A stretch of DNA of 64,000 bases from Gottschalkia purinilytica (GTDB taxonomy: Bacteria; Bacillota; Clostridia; Tissierellales; Gottschalkiaceae): NCBI RefSeq assembly GCF_001190785.1, contig NZ_LGSS01000009.1, positions 80,470 to 144,469 of the forward strand. The letters run 5' to 3'. A model generated the notes under the pieces. It did not search any database. It was not told the origin of the DNA and saw nothing but the letters and a program-made list of their open reading frames with translations. The translations under genes were made by a program, and so were the position numbers. Numbering within the stretch: position 1 is the stretch's first letter; each line of letters opens with the position of its first letter. Shown piece by piece: positions 17,868-26,921 of the stretch.

Positions 17868-17958
17868 ATGGTATTTTTATTAATAATTATTTACCTTATT
17901 GAATATTCATTAGATTCATGGTACTATGATTTTAAATAAAAAGGGGTGAATAAAGAGT

Positions 17959-18081
17959 ATGGATATATCTGTGAATATACTTCCTAATTTCTTGAATTTT
18001 GTTCTTCAAATTATCTCTACTATTGTTCTCATATCAGTTGTTTATATTATTATCAAATTAGTTAGAAAAGCTCTAAGATAG
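17959..18081 (+). CDS. Small single-helix membrane protein, divergent from ABC operon
   Basis: The 40-residue frame opens at ATG with AAGGGGTG about ten bases upstream and ends at TAG 18081. A polar N-terminus (MDISVNILPN) leads into one membrane helix (about residues 12-32, with IVLISVVYIIIKL) and a basic tail (VRKALR). It is transcribed away from the ABC-TetR operon and closes in a perfect 18-bp terminator about 90 bases downstream. A good ribosome site, a coherent hydrophobic protein and its own terminator make it credible, though no family is recognised. It may share the TetR operator. Confidence 0.6.
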   Translation: MDISVNILPNFLNFVLQIISTIVLISVVYIIIKLVRKALR

Positions 18082-18167
18082 TATAAACACTATCAATCTA
18101 TATCTAGAATATTAATTTATCTTTATGATTAAGAAATTATAATTACTAATGTAAATGTACATAATGT

Positions 18168-18219
18168 AAAAGGCTTATTTCTGTATCAAGTATTAATCTT
18201 GTACAGAAATAAGCCTTTT
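18168..18219 (+). terminator. Perfect 18-bp terminator of the small membrane gene
   Basis: AAAAGGCTTATTTCTGTA pairs exactly with TACAGAAATAAGCCTTTT around a 16-base loop. It serves the plus-strand small gene and may also act on the minus strand. The 285 bases from here to 18504 hold no gene. Confidence 0.75.
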
Positions 18220-18504
18220 ATATTACTTAAAATTATAGTTAATTATTTTATTAAAGTATTTATATCTTTAGTTATAATTCATATGCTTTATAATATTACA
18301 TTATCATGGCAATCCTAGATATAAAACTTTTATTATAATTGTCTCTTCCTAATAAATTAAAGTCTACACTCTATTAACAATATCTCAAATAACTTAATAT
18401 GTTATTTTTATTTATTCTTTTTCTGTCTTAGATTAATAGATGAATCAGAAAACAAATCGGGACATCCGAATAAAAAGATATGCTCTTTGTTTATGTAGGA
18501 TTTA

Positions 18505-19122
18505 CTATTTTTTAAAAATACCAAAAGGTTTTCCTACAGGTAGGAATTCTCTTTCAAAGTGAGCATTTAATATTGATGCTGCTGAACCATAAAATGAGAA
18601 TAAAGATATTAATAGTTCTGCATATCCAGCAAGTTTACTTGAAAATCCATATGCAATATTGAATGAACTAAGAGACAATCCTAAGAACAATAAATCAATT
18701 AAGAAGAAAATTGTAAATAATACTTTATGAGTTTCCATAGCTCCTATAGTCATATAAATAGTAAAAATTAAATATCCAACAAATGCAATTCCTAGTTGAT
18801 TAGGGTCAGCAGTAGAAGCTAGCTTTTCTCCAAATACACCCATCTTTATAAGCCAGGAAAAAGCAGTACCAAACCAGAAAAAAGCATAACCACCAAAAGC
18901 AGTAGTACCAAAAACATTGCCTTTTTTAGCATCATTGATACAAGCAAATAATTGTGCAAAACTACCTAAAAATATTGCCCAAGGTATTACAAGAGATACT
19001 TCACTAGTAAATCCAAGCTTTTGGCTAGAAGCTACTAATGTAACCATAGCTAGTCCAAATAACCCTAATGCTGATGGATCAGCAGTAACAACTTTTACAT
19101 TTTGAGTTTCGTTTAATTTCAT
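18505..19122 (-). CDS. satP: Acetate/succinate transporter, GPR1/FUN34/YaaH family
   Basis: The 205-residue inner-membrane protein has six hydrophobic segments and the family hallmark near the N-terminus, here ADPSALGLFGLAMVTLV, matching the N-P-x-P-L-G-L motif of SatP/YaaH. A second typical block is FGTTAFGGYAFFWFGTAF. These proteins form acetate-permeable channels or proton symporters. I chose ATG 19122, seven bases after AAGGAGG; the longer frame adds 25 untypical residues. It stands alone between a terminator and the kinase gene region. Confidence 0.85.
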   Translation of the reverse strand: MKLNETQNVKVVTADPSALGLFGLAMVTLVASSQKLGFTSEVSLVIPWAIFLGSFAQLFACINDAKKGNVFGTTAFGGYAFFWFGTAFSWLIKMGVFGEKLASTADPNQLGIAFVGYLIFTIYMTIGAMETHKVLFTIFFLIDLLFLGLSLSSFNIAYGFSSKLAGYAELLISLFSFYGSAASILNAHFEREFLPVGKPFGIFKK

Positions 19123-19204
19123 ATAGTCCTCCTTAATATTATAATAATTATAAATACGCACAACGGACATAATACCATCAAATTTGACAAAATGCAACTA
19201 AAAA

Positions 19205-19243
19205 AATAACTATAGCTCTTACTAAGTTCAGAGTATAGTTATT
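19205..19243. terminator. Hairpin downstream of the ABC-TCS operon
   Basis: AATAACTATA pairs with TATAGTTATT around a 19-base loop. It lies between the kinase stop at 19394 and the satP gene, in position to end the minus-strand operon at 19394-23970. Confidence 0.55.
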
Positions 19244-19393
19244 AAAGATATATAAATACTTTTAATCTAAATATTTTCTAATGTAAACATGTATTGATAA
19301 TATAAATAAAGATGAAATAAAGTAATTTATTTAGTTTAAAATGTCGTTGTAATTTTTTATCTACTCTTCTGTGTTGTCTTATTCATATTGTAT

Positions 19394-20824
19394 TTATATT
19401 TTATTTATTATAATAGTAACTTCTGTTCCTTCTCCCTTTTTACTATCTATCTCTATGGTTCCTCCATGAACTTCTATTATATCCTTTGATATAGCCATGC
19501 CTAGGCCTGATCCTTTATGAATTTCGGAAGTATTTGTGCCTCTATAGTATCTTTTAAAAACATTTTTTAAATCATTTTGATCTATACCTTTACCATCATC
19601 TTTAATTTTTATAGATACCTTATTGACTTTATCTACAACTATAACTTGTATATTAACATCTTTATTGTTGTGTATGATTGCATTATAAATCAAATTATTT
19701 AAAGCTCTTTTAAAAAAGTTCATATCTATATCCACATGTATTGGTTCTTTTTCATATTTAAGTTCTATATTTATGTGAGAATATTTAGGATCATTTAGAA
19801 TATCTATTATAGACTCCTTAATAAATCCTATTATATTTACTCTTTGTTTATCTAATATAATCATATTGTTTTTAAATTTATATGTTAAGTTTAAATCTTC
19901 TACTAAATTTTGAAGATACAATGATTTGTTAAATATAATATCTACATAACTCTGTATCTCCTCATTTGTGCAGTGATATTCAGTATCTCTTATTATCTCT
20001 GCATAACCTTTTATAGATGACAATGGAGTTTTTATATCGTGAGATATATTAGATATCCATTCTTGCCTGAACTTTTCAATTTGTCTTCTTTCTTCTTGAC
20101 TTTCCCTTAAATTATCAGAAAGAGTATTTAAATTAGTAAATACCTCTTTATAAACTCCTTTTTCTTCATAAACAATGTCATAATAGCCTTTAGAAAGATT
20201 CTTAATTCCTTCAATTATTTTTTCTAAAGGTCTAGTAAGTTTAATACCAAACATATTTCCTATGATTGCTATAGCTATAATATCTATAGCTAGTATCCAA
20301 AAAGATTTACTTCCAAATATAGCTTCTGCTACATTCGTAGGATTAAAATATAATGTATATTTTACTATTTTACTTTTTGGAAATCCTATAATATAAGTCC
20401 ATTTATAGTTTTCCTTTTCTATATAATCTACAAAAATAGTACTATCACCCATATCATATCTATTAAAGTTTACTATTTCTATTGGAGAATACTTGCTAGG
20501 AGTATCTTTAGTTTTTTTATAACTATACACCTCTCTTCCATTCTCATCTAAAATTTGTATCCAACCTTGATTCTCAACGACTTTGTCCAATCCTTTTTTA
20601 GACATATAAGGAGTATTATCTTTAAAAGTTATATATTTCTTGAATTCACTTACGTATTTATCTATATTTACAATTTCTTTTTTTTGATCTCTAATATTAT
20701 ATCTTTTGGCTAAGACAAATCCTACTATTATAAAATTTATGATAATAACTGAAAGAGCACATAATATTAACGCTCCTATGAATCTATTAATTATTTTACC
20801 TTTAGCTTTATATTTAAATCCCAT
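19394..20824 (-). CDS. Sensor histidine kinase of the LanFEG-type operon
   Basis: The 476-residue membrane kinase has a membrane segment near residues 13-35, an extracytoplasmic domain of about 130 residues, and a second segment near 170-190. A HAMP-type linker follows, then HisKA with H262 in SNISHDIKTPLSSIKGYAEI and an ATPase domain with N (LNNLIYNAIIHN), D-D-G-K-G-I and a G box (GSGLGMAISKDII). It follows the response regulator by one base and is the last gene of a five-gene operon. Because the ABC genes are of the antimicrobial-peptide exporter type, it probably senses such a peptide or the damage it causes. This is inferred from the operon. Confidence 0.88.
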   Translation of the reverse strand: MGFKYKAKGKIINRFIGALILCALSVIIINFIIVGFVLAKRYNIRDQKKEIVNIDKYVSEFKKYITFKDNTPYMSKKGLDKVVENQGWIQILDENGREVYSYKKTKDTPSKYSPIEIVNFNRYDMGDSTIFVDYIEKENYKWTYIIGFPKSKIVKYTLYFNPTNVAEAIFGSKSFWILAIDIIAIAIIGNMFGIKLTRPLEKIIEGIKNLSKGYYDIVYEEKGVYKEVFTNLNTLSDNLRESQEERRQIEKFRQEWISNISHDIKTPLSSIKGYAEIIRDTEYHCTNEEIQSYVDIIFNKSLYLQNLVEDLNLTYKFKNNMIILDKQRVNIIGFIKESIIDILNDPKYSHINIELKYEKEPIHVDIDMNFFKRALNNLIYNAIIHNNKDVNIQVIVVDKVNKVSIKIKDDGKGIDQNDLKNVFKRYYRGTNTSEIHKGSGLGMAISKDIIEVHGGTIEIDSKKGEGTEVTIIINKI

Positions 20825-20825
20825 C

Positions 20826-21530
20826 TTAATCTTCCTTACTTACTAGCTTATATCCTAGACCTTTTATGGTTTTAATATATTCAGGATTAGAAGGTTCATT
20901 TTCTATTTTTTCTCTTATTCTTCTTATATGAACCATTATAGTATTGTCATATCCTATACTTTCCTCTCCCCATACTTGTTCGAATAGCTTTTCCTTACTT
21001 AGTATCTGATTAATATTTTTAGCCATATATAAAAGCAGTTGATATTCTTTAGCTTTTAATTCTATTTCTTTACCTTTTTTTAATACTATTGATTTTTCTT
21101 CATTAATTTCTATATCTCCAAACTTAAGAGTCTTATTTTCTTTCAATAATGTATTTTTCATATAATCTATTCTTCTTAAATGTGCCTTTATTCTAAAAGC
21201 AAGCTCTTTTGGACTAAATGGTTTTGTAACATAATCATCTCCACCTAGCCCAAGAGCAAGTATTTTATCTATATCTTCAGATTTTGCAGATAAAAATATA
21301 ATAGGCGAATAAGTTATTTCTCTTATTTTTTTACAGGCTTCAAAACCATCTATATCTGGGAGCATAATATCTAGAACTATAATGTCTGGACTTTTAATTT
21401 TACACATTTCTATTCCATCTAAAGCTGTTTTTGCCTTAAAAATATTTTCAAATCCTTCTTTTCTGAGTACCGTCTCTATAAGGTTTAAGAGTTCAACTTC
21501 ATCATCTATTAAAAGTATTCTTTCATTCAT
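20826..21530 (-). CDS. OmpR-family response regulator of the LanFEG-type operon
   Basis: The 234-residue regulator has acidic D9-D10-E11, phospho-acceptor D54 in IIVLDIMLPDIDG, the K residue in DDYVTKPFSPKELAFR, and a C-terminal winged-helix ending G-L-G-Y-K-L-V-S. It is encoded between the ABC permeases and the kinase in one operon. It should activate the ABC genes in response to the kinase, as in other bacteriocin-resistance loci such as CprR; binding sites were not found. Confidence 0.9.
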   Translation of the reverse strand: MNERILLIDDEVELLNLIETVLRKEGFENIFKAKTALDGIEMCKIKSPDIIVLDIMLPDIDGFEACKKIREITYSPIIFLSAKSEDIDKILALGLGGDDYVTKPFSPKELAFRIKAHLRRIDYMKNTLLKENKTLKFGDIEINEEKSIVLKKGKEIELKAKEYQLLLYMAKNINQILSKEKLFEQVWGEESIGYDNTIMVHIRRIREKIENEPSNPEYIKTIKGLGYKLVSKED

Positions 21531-21567
21531 TCTAGTTTTATCCCTTTCCTAAAACAATTTATCTACT

Positions 21568-22284
21568 TTAATTTAACACATCTCTTCTTTTTAAACAAAC
21601 TAGTCCTACTAGGAATATTATTGAAAATATAATGAGACTTGCTATTGGATAATTAAATTCTTTTTGCAATGCCTCATTGAACCCTCCATAAAAAGATAAT
21701 ATTGGATAATCCCATATATAATACATCCAAAATCTTTTTGAATTAGCAGCTAGTATTGCCGGCATATTTAGTATTAGTCCTATTCCAATAGAATATAAGG
21801 AATTAGTAAGATTTACTGATAATAAATATTGAATGAGTATTATAGGAAAAGCTGATATATATGCTATAATAGGTCCTTTAAATAATACTTCATAATTTAT
21901 AGGATCTGTTATTCCATTTATTTTTCCTATTAGTACTAATGCACAAGAAACTAATATAACGTTTATTAGAACTAAAATATATCCTATAATAAGCTTTGTA
22001 ATATAAAAGTTACCTCTTCTAATAGGCAAAGAAAGCATTTTTCTCCATCCATTTCCACTATGCTCTATTTTCATTAATATAGCCATAATTACACATATAA
22101 GTATAGGAAATAAAAATTGAGCATAGAATGGAATTATACTTACATATAAGTCTATCCAATCTATAAATCCCTTTTTTTCCCTTGCAAAAGATAGTAATAA
22201 TATAAAAATAGGAATTGAAATCAATAAAGAAAAAATCCCTGAATTTTTAAGCTTTAGCAATTCACTTTTCAATAATCTTATCAT
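21568..22284 (-). CDS. ABC-2 permease of LanG/LanE type, second subunit
   Basis: The 238-residue protein has six hydrophobic segments and belongs to the ABC-2 or lantibiotic-immunity permease class. A basic N-terminus (LLKSELLKLK) leads into the first helix and a G-N-G-W-R-K-M-L-S-L-P-I-R-R-G block marks the coupling helix. I chose ATG 22284 after GGAGGG; the longer start has no ribosome site. The protein forms a heterodimer with the neighbouring 248-residue permease and uses the ATPase at 23062. The complex exports or removes antimicrobial peptides from the membrane. Confidence 0.85.
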   Translation of the reverse strand: MIRLLKSELLKLKNSGIFSLLISIPIFILLLSFAREKKGFIDWIDLYVSIIPFYAQFLFPILICVIMAILMKIEHSGNGWRKMLSLPIRRGNFYITKLIIGYILVLINVILVSCALVLIGKINGITDPINYEVLFKGPIIAYISAFPIILIQYLLSVNLTNSLYSIGIGLILNMPAILAANSKRFWMYYIWDYPILSFYGGFNEALQKEFNYPIASLIIFSIIFLVGLVCLKRRDVLN

Positions 22285-22312
22285 TTTATCCCTCCTCAAT
22301 AAATATTATTTT

Positions 22313-23059
22313 CTAATTAGTGATATCTTTTCTCTTAAAAGTAACTACCCCTAGAGTTAAGAATATAGCAGTACTTATTAAGCTTCCTAAAACTAACTTT
22401 TTGATCTCAATATCTGTGTAATACGCTAAAAATAAATAGTTGTAAGGAATAAAGTACCCTAGTCCACTATTTTTAACAATGGAAACACCTAGAAATGTTC
22501 CTAGCACTCCGTATGAAACAGATTTTATATTATTTTTATTAATTACCGATAAAAACTGTTGAGTACTAATTATTCCAAATAGAGCAATCCATTGAAATAC
22601 TATATTTTTTAGTGGTATAACTATATCAAATTCTTTTTCAAATCCAAATATAAGACCTATTATTATTAGTCCTAAAGTATTCAAAACAGGAACTGTAAAA
22701 GTAGCTATTATACTAGTTATATATTTAGATATATATAACTTTTCTTTAGATAAAGGTATTGTAAGGCTATATTTCCATCCTCCATTTTTATCTTCTATAC
22801 TGAAAACAATACTTGCTATAATTATAGAGAACATAGTAAAAAAGATAGCATATCCAGCAGTACCATAGTTCTCTAAAAAAATCATATCCCATTTTCCAAG
22901 GCCTCTTTGAGAATAAACTTCTATTAAATAATCTTTTCTAATATAGATATCTAAGAAAACCAAAAAAGCCTCACCTATTGGAAATAGAAATAGTAATTTT
23001 TTAAATAGTGTTCTTTTGTGTTTAAGAATTTCAGAATTTATACATTCCATAAAAGCCAT
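22313..23059 (-). CDS. ABC-2 permease of LanE/BcrB type, first subunit
   Basis: The 248-residue permease has six membrane segments and the coupling block K-N-G-G-W-K-Y-S-L-T-I-P-L-S-K-E-K-L, matching the same position in the downstream permease, so the two are homologous subunits. Its ATG follows GAGGTG, which lies within the last codons of the ATPase gene, only two bases away. It partners the ATPase in a LanFEG-type complex. Confidence 0.86.
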   Translation of the reverse strand: MAFMECINSEILKHKRTLFKKLLFLFPIGEAFLVFLDIYIRKDYLIEVYSQRGLGKWDMIFLENYGTAGYAIFFTMFSIIIASIVFSIEDKNGGWKYSLTIPLSKEKLYISKYITSIIATFTVPVLNTLGLIIIGLIFGFEKEFDIVIPLKNIVFQWIALFGIISTQQFLSVINKNNIKSVSYGVLGTFLGVSIVKNSGLGYFIPYNYLFLAYYTDIEIKKLVLGSLISTAIFLTLGVVTFKRKDITN

Positions 23060-23061
23060 TA

Positions 23062-23970
23062 CTATTTCACCTCACTCTGGGTCATATTTAAAAATATCTC
23101 TTCTAAAGATTCTTGTTGTTTGTTTAAATAGTATACTTGATGACCTTCATTTACTAAAAGTCCATTTATATCTTCTGGATTTCCTTGTTCAGAAGGAACG
23201 CATATTTTATCTCCTTTTATTTCCGCAGCATATCCACTTTTAATTAAAAAATAATATGAATTTTTAATATCTTTGGTTTTAATTTGAATTTCTTCACTTA
23301 TAGATCTTTTTAACTCTTCCATACTTCCTTGAAAATGAATCTTACCTTTATTAATTATTCCTATATGCGTCGCCATTATTTCTATTTCACTTAATATATG
23401 ACTAGACACTAAAACAGTCATTCCTTGCTTCTCAGGTAAGCTCTTTATAAGTTCTCTAATTTCTTGAATACCTGCTGGGTCTAATCCATTTGTAGGTTCA
23501 TCTAATATCAAAAGTTTTGGATTTCCAAGTAAAGCCTGTGCTATTCCTAATCTTTGTTTCATTCCTAAAGAAAACTTTTTTACTTGAGAGTTTTGCCATT
23601 TTTCTAATCCTACTATATTCAATACTCTACTTATTTCGTCTTTTTTAAGTCCTAATATGTTTGCACTTATACTCAAATTTTCAAAAGCAGTTAAGTTCTC
23701 ATAGTAGGAAGGATACTCAACTAAAGACCCTATATTTTTTAATATATCTAGATTATTCGTGGTAACATTTTTATTAAATATTTTTATACTTCCATTAGTA
23801 GGTCTAATAAGTCCTAAAAGCATTCTAATGGTTGTAGATTTCCCTGCACCATTAGGTCCTAAAAATCCATATATTTGTCCTTCTTTAACTTCTAAATTAA
23901 TACTATCTACAGCTGTAAACTTTCCAAATCTTTTAGTTAAGTTTTCAGTTTTTATTATATATTCACTCAT
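23062..23970 (-). CDS. LanF/BcrA-type ABC ATPase
   Basis: The 302-residue ATPase carries Walker A (GPNGAGKSTTIRML), a Q-loop region, the signature FSLGMKQRLGIAQAL, Walker B (LLILDEPTNGLDPAG), and the switch His (SSHILSEIE). The S-L-G-M-K-Q signature is typical of BcrA/LanF lantibiotic-immunity and bacitracin exporters. A C-terminal extension of about 80 residues is also typical. It is the first gene of the ABC-ABC-ABC-RR-HK operon with AAGGAGG before the ATG. Together the operon resembles the CprABC-CprKR locus of Clostridioides, though gene order for the regulators differs. Confidence 0.9.
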   Translation of the reverse strand: MSEYIIKTENLTKRFGKFTAVDSINLEVKEGQIYGFLGPNGAGKSTTIRMLLGLIRPTNGSIKIFNKNVTTNNLDILKNIGSLVEYPSYYENLTAFENLSISANILGLKKDEISRVLNIVGLEKWQNSQVKKFSLGMKQRLGIAQALLGNPKLLILDEPTNGLDPAGIQEIRELIKSLPEKQGMTVLVSSHILSEIEIMATHIGIINKGKIHFQGSMEELKRSISEEIQIKTKDIKNSYYFLIKSGYAAEIKGDKICVPSEQGNPEDINGLLVNEGHQVYYLNKQQESLEEIFLNMTQSEVK

Positions 23971-24124
23971 TTAGCTACCTCCTTTATTACTTTCAATAGT
24001 ATTATAAAATATCAACCTTAAACTCATATCACCTGAACCTTAAATAAACCTTAAATAATTATAAGACAATATATATTACTGTTTTCAATATATCTTAACA
24101 TCATATTATTTGGGTTCAAAAAAT

Positions 24125-24157
24125 AAAAAAACCTGTAACAAAAATTACAGGTTTTTT
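24125..24157. terminator. Terminator of the amino-acid ABC pair
   Basis: AAAAAACCTGTAA pairs with TTACAGGTTTTTT around seven bases. It lies 16 bases beyond the permease stop codon and is effective in both directions. Confidence 0.8.
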
Positions 24158-24173
24158 ATAACAATCTAATATT

Positions 24174-24821
24174 TTATTGGTATATAGAGTATCTATCTTC
24201 TAACTTTCTAAATCCAAACATTAATACAGAAGTCATTATAAGATATATTCCAGCTGCTATTATAAAAGGAGTAATTACAAGATCTCTTGTTACTATTTCA
24301 CTAGCTGCCCTTGATAAGTCCCCCATACTTATAGCTGCAACTAGTGCAGTATCTTTTATAAGATTAACTGATTCGTTACAAGTAGGAGGTATTACTCTTC
24401 TTACAGTCTGTGGAAGTATAATATGCCTCATAGTTTGCTTATAATTAAATCCTAAGGCTTTTGACGCTTCATACTGTCCTTTATCTATTGATTCTATCCC
24501 TGCTCTAAATACTTCTGTAAGATACGCTCCATAATTGAGTGAAAAAGTTATTGCAGCAGCAGCAAAAGCAGGCATATTTAATGCTGGAAATATTATTGGT
24601 ATTCCATAGTACACAAAGAATACTTGTAGTAATAAAGGTGTTCCTCTAAATATCCATGTGTATATATTTAAAATACTCTTTAATATTTTAACTCCTGATA
24701 TTTTTCCTATAGCTCCAATTACTCCTAGTGGTATAGAGCAAATCATTGTAACAATAGATAGTGAGACTGTAACACCGCAACCTTTTAAAATATAAACTAT
24801 CATATCTAGTAACTTCTCCAA
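24174..24821 (-). CDS. Amino-acid ABC transporter permease (HisM/GlnP type)
   Basis: The 215-residue permease shows the polar amino-acid family pattern: RGTPLLLQVFFVYY near residue 59, Y-L-T-E-V-F-R-A-G-I-E-S, and the EAA loop EASKALGFNYKQTMRHIILPQ. Five membrane segments are visible. It starts at TTG, seven bases after AGGAGG. It follows the substrate-binding lipoprotein by 19 bases and is followed by a terminator, so the operon has no ATPase of its own; the transporter must borrow one encoded elsewhere. Confidence 0.9.
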   Translation of the reverse strand: MEKLLDMIVYILKGCGVTVSLSIVTMICSIPLGVIGAIGKISGVKILKSILNIYTWIFRGTPLLLQVFFVYYGIPIIFPALNMPAFAAAAITFSLNYGAYLTEVFRAGIESIDKGQYEASKALGFNYKQTMRHIILPQTVRRVIPPTCNESVNLIKDTALVAAISMGDLSRAASEIVTRDLVITPFIIAAGIYLIMTSVLMFGFRKLEDRYSIYQ

Positions 24822-24840
24822 CTTAAGTCCTCCTATTTAG

Positions 24841-25644
24841 CTACTGATCTTCTCCAAACCATTCATTAGAGATTTTATCAGTAGTTCCGTCAGCTTTCAT
24901 TTCAGCTAAAATTTTATTTAATTCTTTTAAAAGTGCTTTATCTTCTTTTCTAATTCCAACACCATACTCTTCTTTTTCAAGATAGTCCTTTAATATTTCA
25001 TATTCTCCTGGTTTCTTTTTAAGATAATATTTCCCAACTACTTCATCTACAAGTAAAACCTCTATTCTTCCTGCTGATAAATCCATAAGTGCTTCTACAT
25101 TATTAGAATATTTTTTAACATCTTTTAAAACATCTGATACTTCTTTATTCTTTTTTAGTGCATCCTCAGCAGTACTTCCCATTTGTAGTCCTAATATTTT
25201 TCCTTTTAAATCCTCTTTAGTTTTTATACTAGAACCTTTCTTTACCACTAAAATTTGTTTGTTTGCTAGGTAAGTATCTGAAAAGTTAACTTGTTTCTTT
25301 CTATCTTCAGTTTTAGTAAATGCATTCCAGATTAAATCTATATCGCCTTTTTTAAGAGTTAGTGTAACTCCTTTCCATTCAACTGGCTTAAACTCAGCTT
25401 TTACTCCCATCCTCTTAGCAACTTCTTTTGCTAAATCTATGTCAAATCCTATTATTTCTCCCTTATCATCTCTAAATCCCATTGGTGGAAAGCTATCATC
25501 TAGTCCTACAACAAACTTACCGCTTTCTTTTATCTTATTAAGAGAATCATCAGCTTTTCCTGATGTTTCTTTACTACCACAACCAGTAAATAATAATGAA
25601 ATTAATAGTATACTTATAATCAATGCTATTATTCCTTTTTTCAT
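24841..25644 (-). CDS. Amino-acid-binding lipoprotein of ABC transporter
   Basis: The 267-residue protein has a signal peptide with lipobox (L-F-T-G-C22) and the family 3 solute-binding fold. The visible blocks are G-K-F-V-V-G-L-D-D-S-F-P-P-M-G-F-R, GFDIDLAKEVAKRMG, VEWKGVTLTLKKGDIDLIWN, and G-S-T-A-E-D-A. The substrate is a polar amino acid, possibly cystine or histidine-like, but residues at the site do not allow a firm choice. It is the first gene of the pair with the permease at 24174. The gene stands behind a strong hairpin at 25720. Confidence 0.9.
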   Translation of the reverse strand: MKKGIIALIISILLISLLFTGCGSKETSGKADDSLNKIKESGKFVVGLDDSFPPMGFRDDKGEIIGFDIDLAKEVAKRMGVKAEFKPVEWKGVTLTLKKGDIDLIWNAFTKTEDRKKQVNFSDTYLANKQILVVKKGSSIKTKEDLKGKILGLQMGSTAEDALKKNKEVSDVLKDVKKYSNNVEALMDLSAGRIEVLLVDEVVGKYYLKKKPGEYEILKDYLEKEEYGVGIRKEDKALLKELNKILAEMKADGTTDKISNEWFGEDQ

Positions 25645-25719
25645 CCTAATTCCTCCTGCATATTAAATATTCTATATGTATTATACTTTAATATGATAAA
25701 GTTGTAAAGTATCAAATCA

Positions 25720-25760
25720 AAAAAGAACAAAAATTTATTCATAAATTTTTGTTCTTTTTA
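25720..25760. terminator. Terminator of the LnrLMN-like operon
   Basis: A nearly perfect 19-bp stem pairs AAAAAGAACAAAAATTTAT with ATAAATTTTTGTTCTTTTT. It lies just beyond the stop at 25770 and ends the minus-strand operon that begins at 32302. Confidence 0.8.
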
Positions 25761-25769
25761 AGTGTTATG

Positions 25770-26921
25770 TTATTCATACTTCATAGTCATACACCCTAGA
25801 GTAAAATATACAATTCCCATTCCTATCAGAACTAAACATGGTACTATTATCGAATTAACATCATATCCATACATAGCTATCTTTTCAATACCTTCTACAG
25901 CCCATTTTTGAGGTGTTATATTTGCAAGTGCCAATATTATTTTAGAACTAATTATATCAAGTGGCCACATACATCCACCTAGCATAGATGTAGCTGTTAA
26001 CGCTATTGGTGAAACAGCAGAAAGTTGTCTTTGATTTTTTAATATACTAACTAAGAACAATCCTAGTGATACTGTTACAAATACAAAACATGATATTACA
26101 ATAAATATCGCTAACATATTGTTTCCTAAATCTAAATTGAACAAATATTTTCCCCCAAATAATATTATACTAACTTGAAATAATCCTATAATGAAAGATA
26201 CTATGAGATTACCACCTAGTAACGCTTTATTTGATATGGGAGAAACTAATGCTCTTTGCCAAGTTTTAAGTTGTTTATCTCTTAATATATCTCCTACACT
26301 AAATACTATTGTATACATTGAAAAAAATAAAGAAAAACCTATAACTATGTGTTTTGCATTATCATAGTTACCAATTCCACTACCACTTATTACTTCTTTT
26401 TTTATTTCAAATGGATTTTTATACTTCCATCCCTCTATACTCTTGTTATAAGCTTCTTCAAATTTATCACTATTTAAATATTTTGAAGTTGTTTTTGCTA
26501 TTTTTATATTACTAAAGACTTTATCAGCATTATCTTTTAATATATTTTCTAAAGTCATTGTATTTATATCTTCTTTAATTTTCATCAAATTTATTTCTAT
26601 TTTTCTATTGTCTTTTAAAGATTCTCCAAATCCTTTTTCTAAATTTACTACTGCAAAAACTTCATTAGACTCTAAGCTTTTTAGTCCATTTTTATAACTC
26701 AATATATTGTACCTAAATGAATTATCTTTTTTAAGCTCTTCTACCATCATTTTAGAATATTGTGAATTATCACTATCTACTATTGCAACTTTAGGAACAT
26801 AACCTGCATTTTGAGCACTTCCTGCTATAAAGGCCATTCCTAGTGCTAATAATGTCATTATTAGCATAATGCTCATTTCATGTCTAAATATCATAATTCT
26901 TAATTTCAATATACTAAGCAT
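25770..26921 (-). CDS. ABC-2 permease, LnrN-like
   Basis: The 383-residue ABC-2 protein has a first membrane helix near residue 25, a large outer domain (about 45-190), and five further helices, including the AVSPIALTATSMLGGCMWPL block characteristic of the YhaP/DrrB-type family. I chose ATG 26921 after AGAGGTG; this start overlaps the upstream permease by eight bases, so translation is coupled. The two permeases and the ATPase at 28263 form an exporter like LnrLMN, which protects against linearmycin-type polyenes and other membrane-active compounds. The function is inferred from gene order and family. Confidence 0.84.
   Translation of the reverse strand: MLSILKLRIMIFRHEMSIMLIMTLLALGMAFIAGSAQNAGYVPKVAIVDSDNSQYSKMMVEELKKDNSFRYNILSYKNGLKSLESNEVFAVVNLEKGFGESLKDNRKIEINLMKIKEDINTMTLENILKDNADKVFSNIKIAKTTSKYLNSDKFEEAYNKSIEGWKYKNPFEIKKEVISGSGIGNYDNAKHIVIGFSLFFSMYTIVFSVGDILRDKQLKTWQRALVSPISNKALLGGNLIVSFIIGLFQVSIILFGGKYLFNLDLGNNMLAIFIVISCFVFVTVSLGLFLVSILKNQRQLSAVSPIALTATSMLGGCMWPLDIISSKIILALANITPQKWAVEGIEKIAMYGYDVNSIIVPCLVLIGMGIVYFTLGCMTMKYE

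Noticed and set aside
19123..19197. A 25-residue extension of the acetate transporter.
   Set aside because: AAGGAGG precedes ATG 19122 and the family motif follows at the normal distance.
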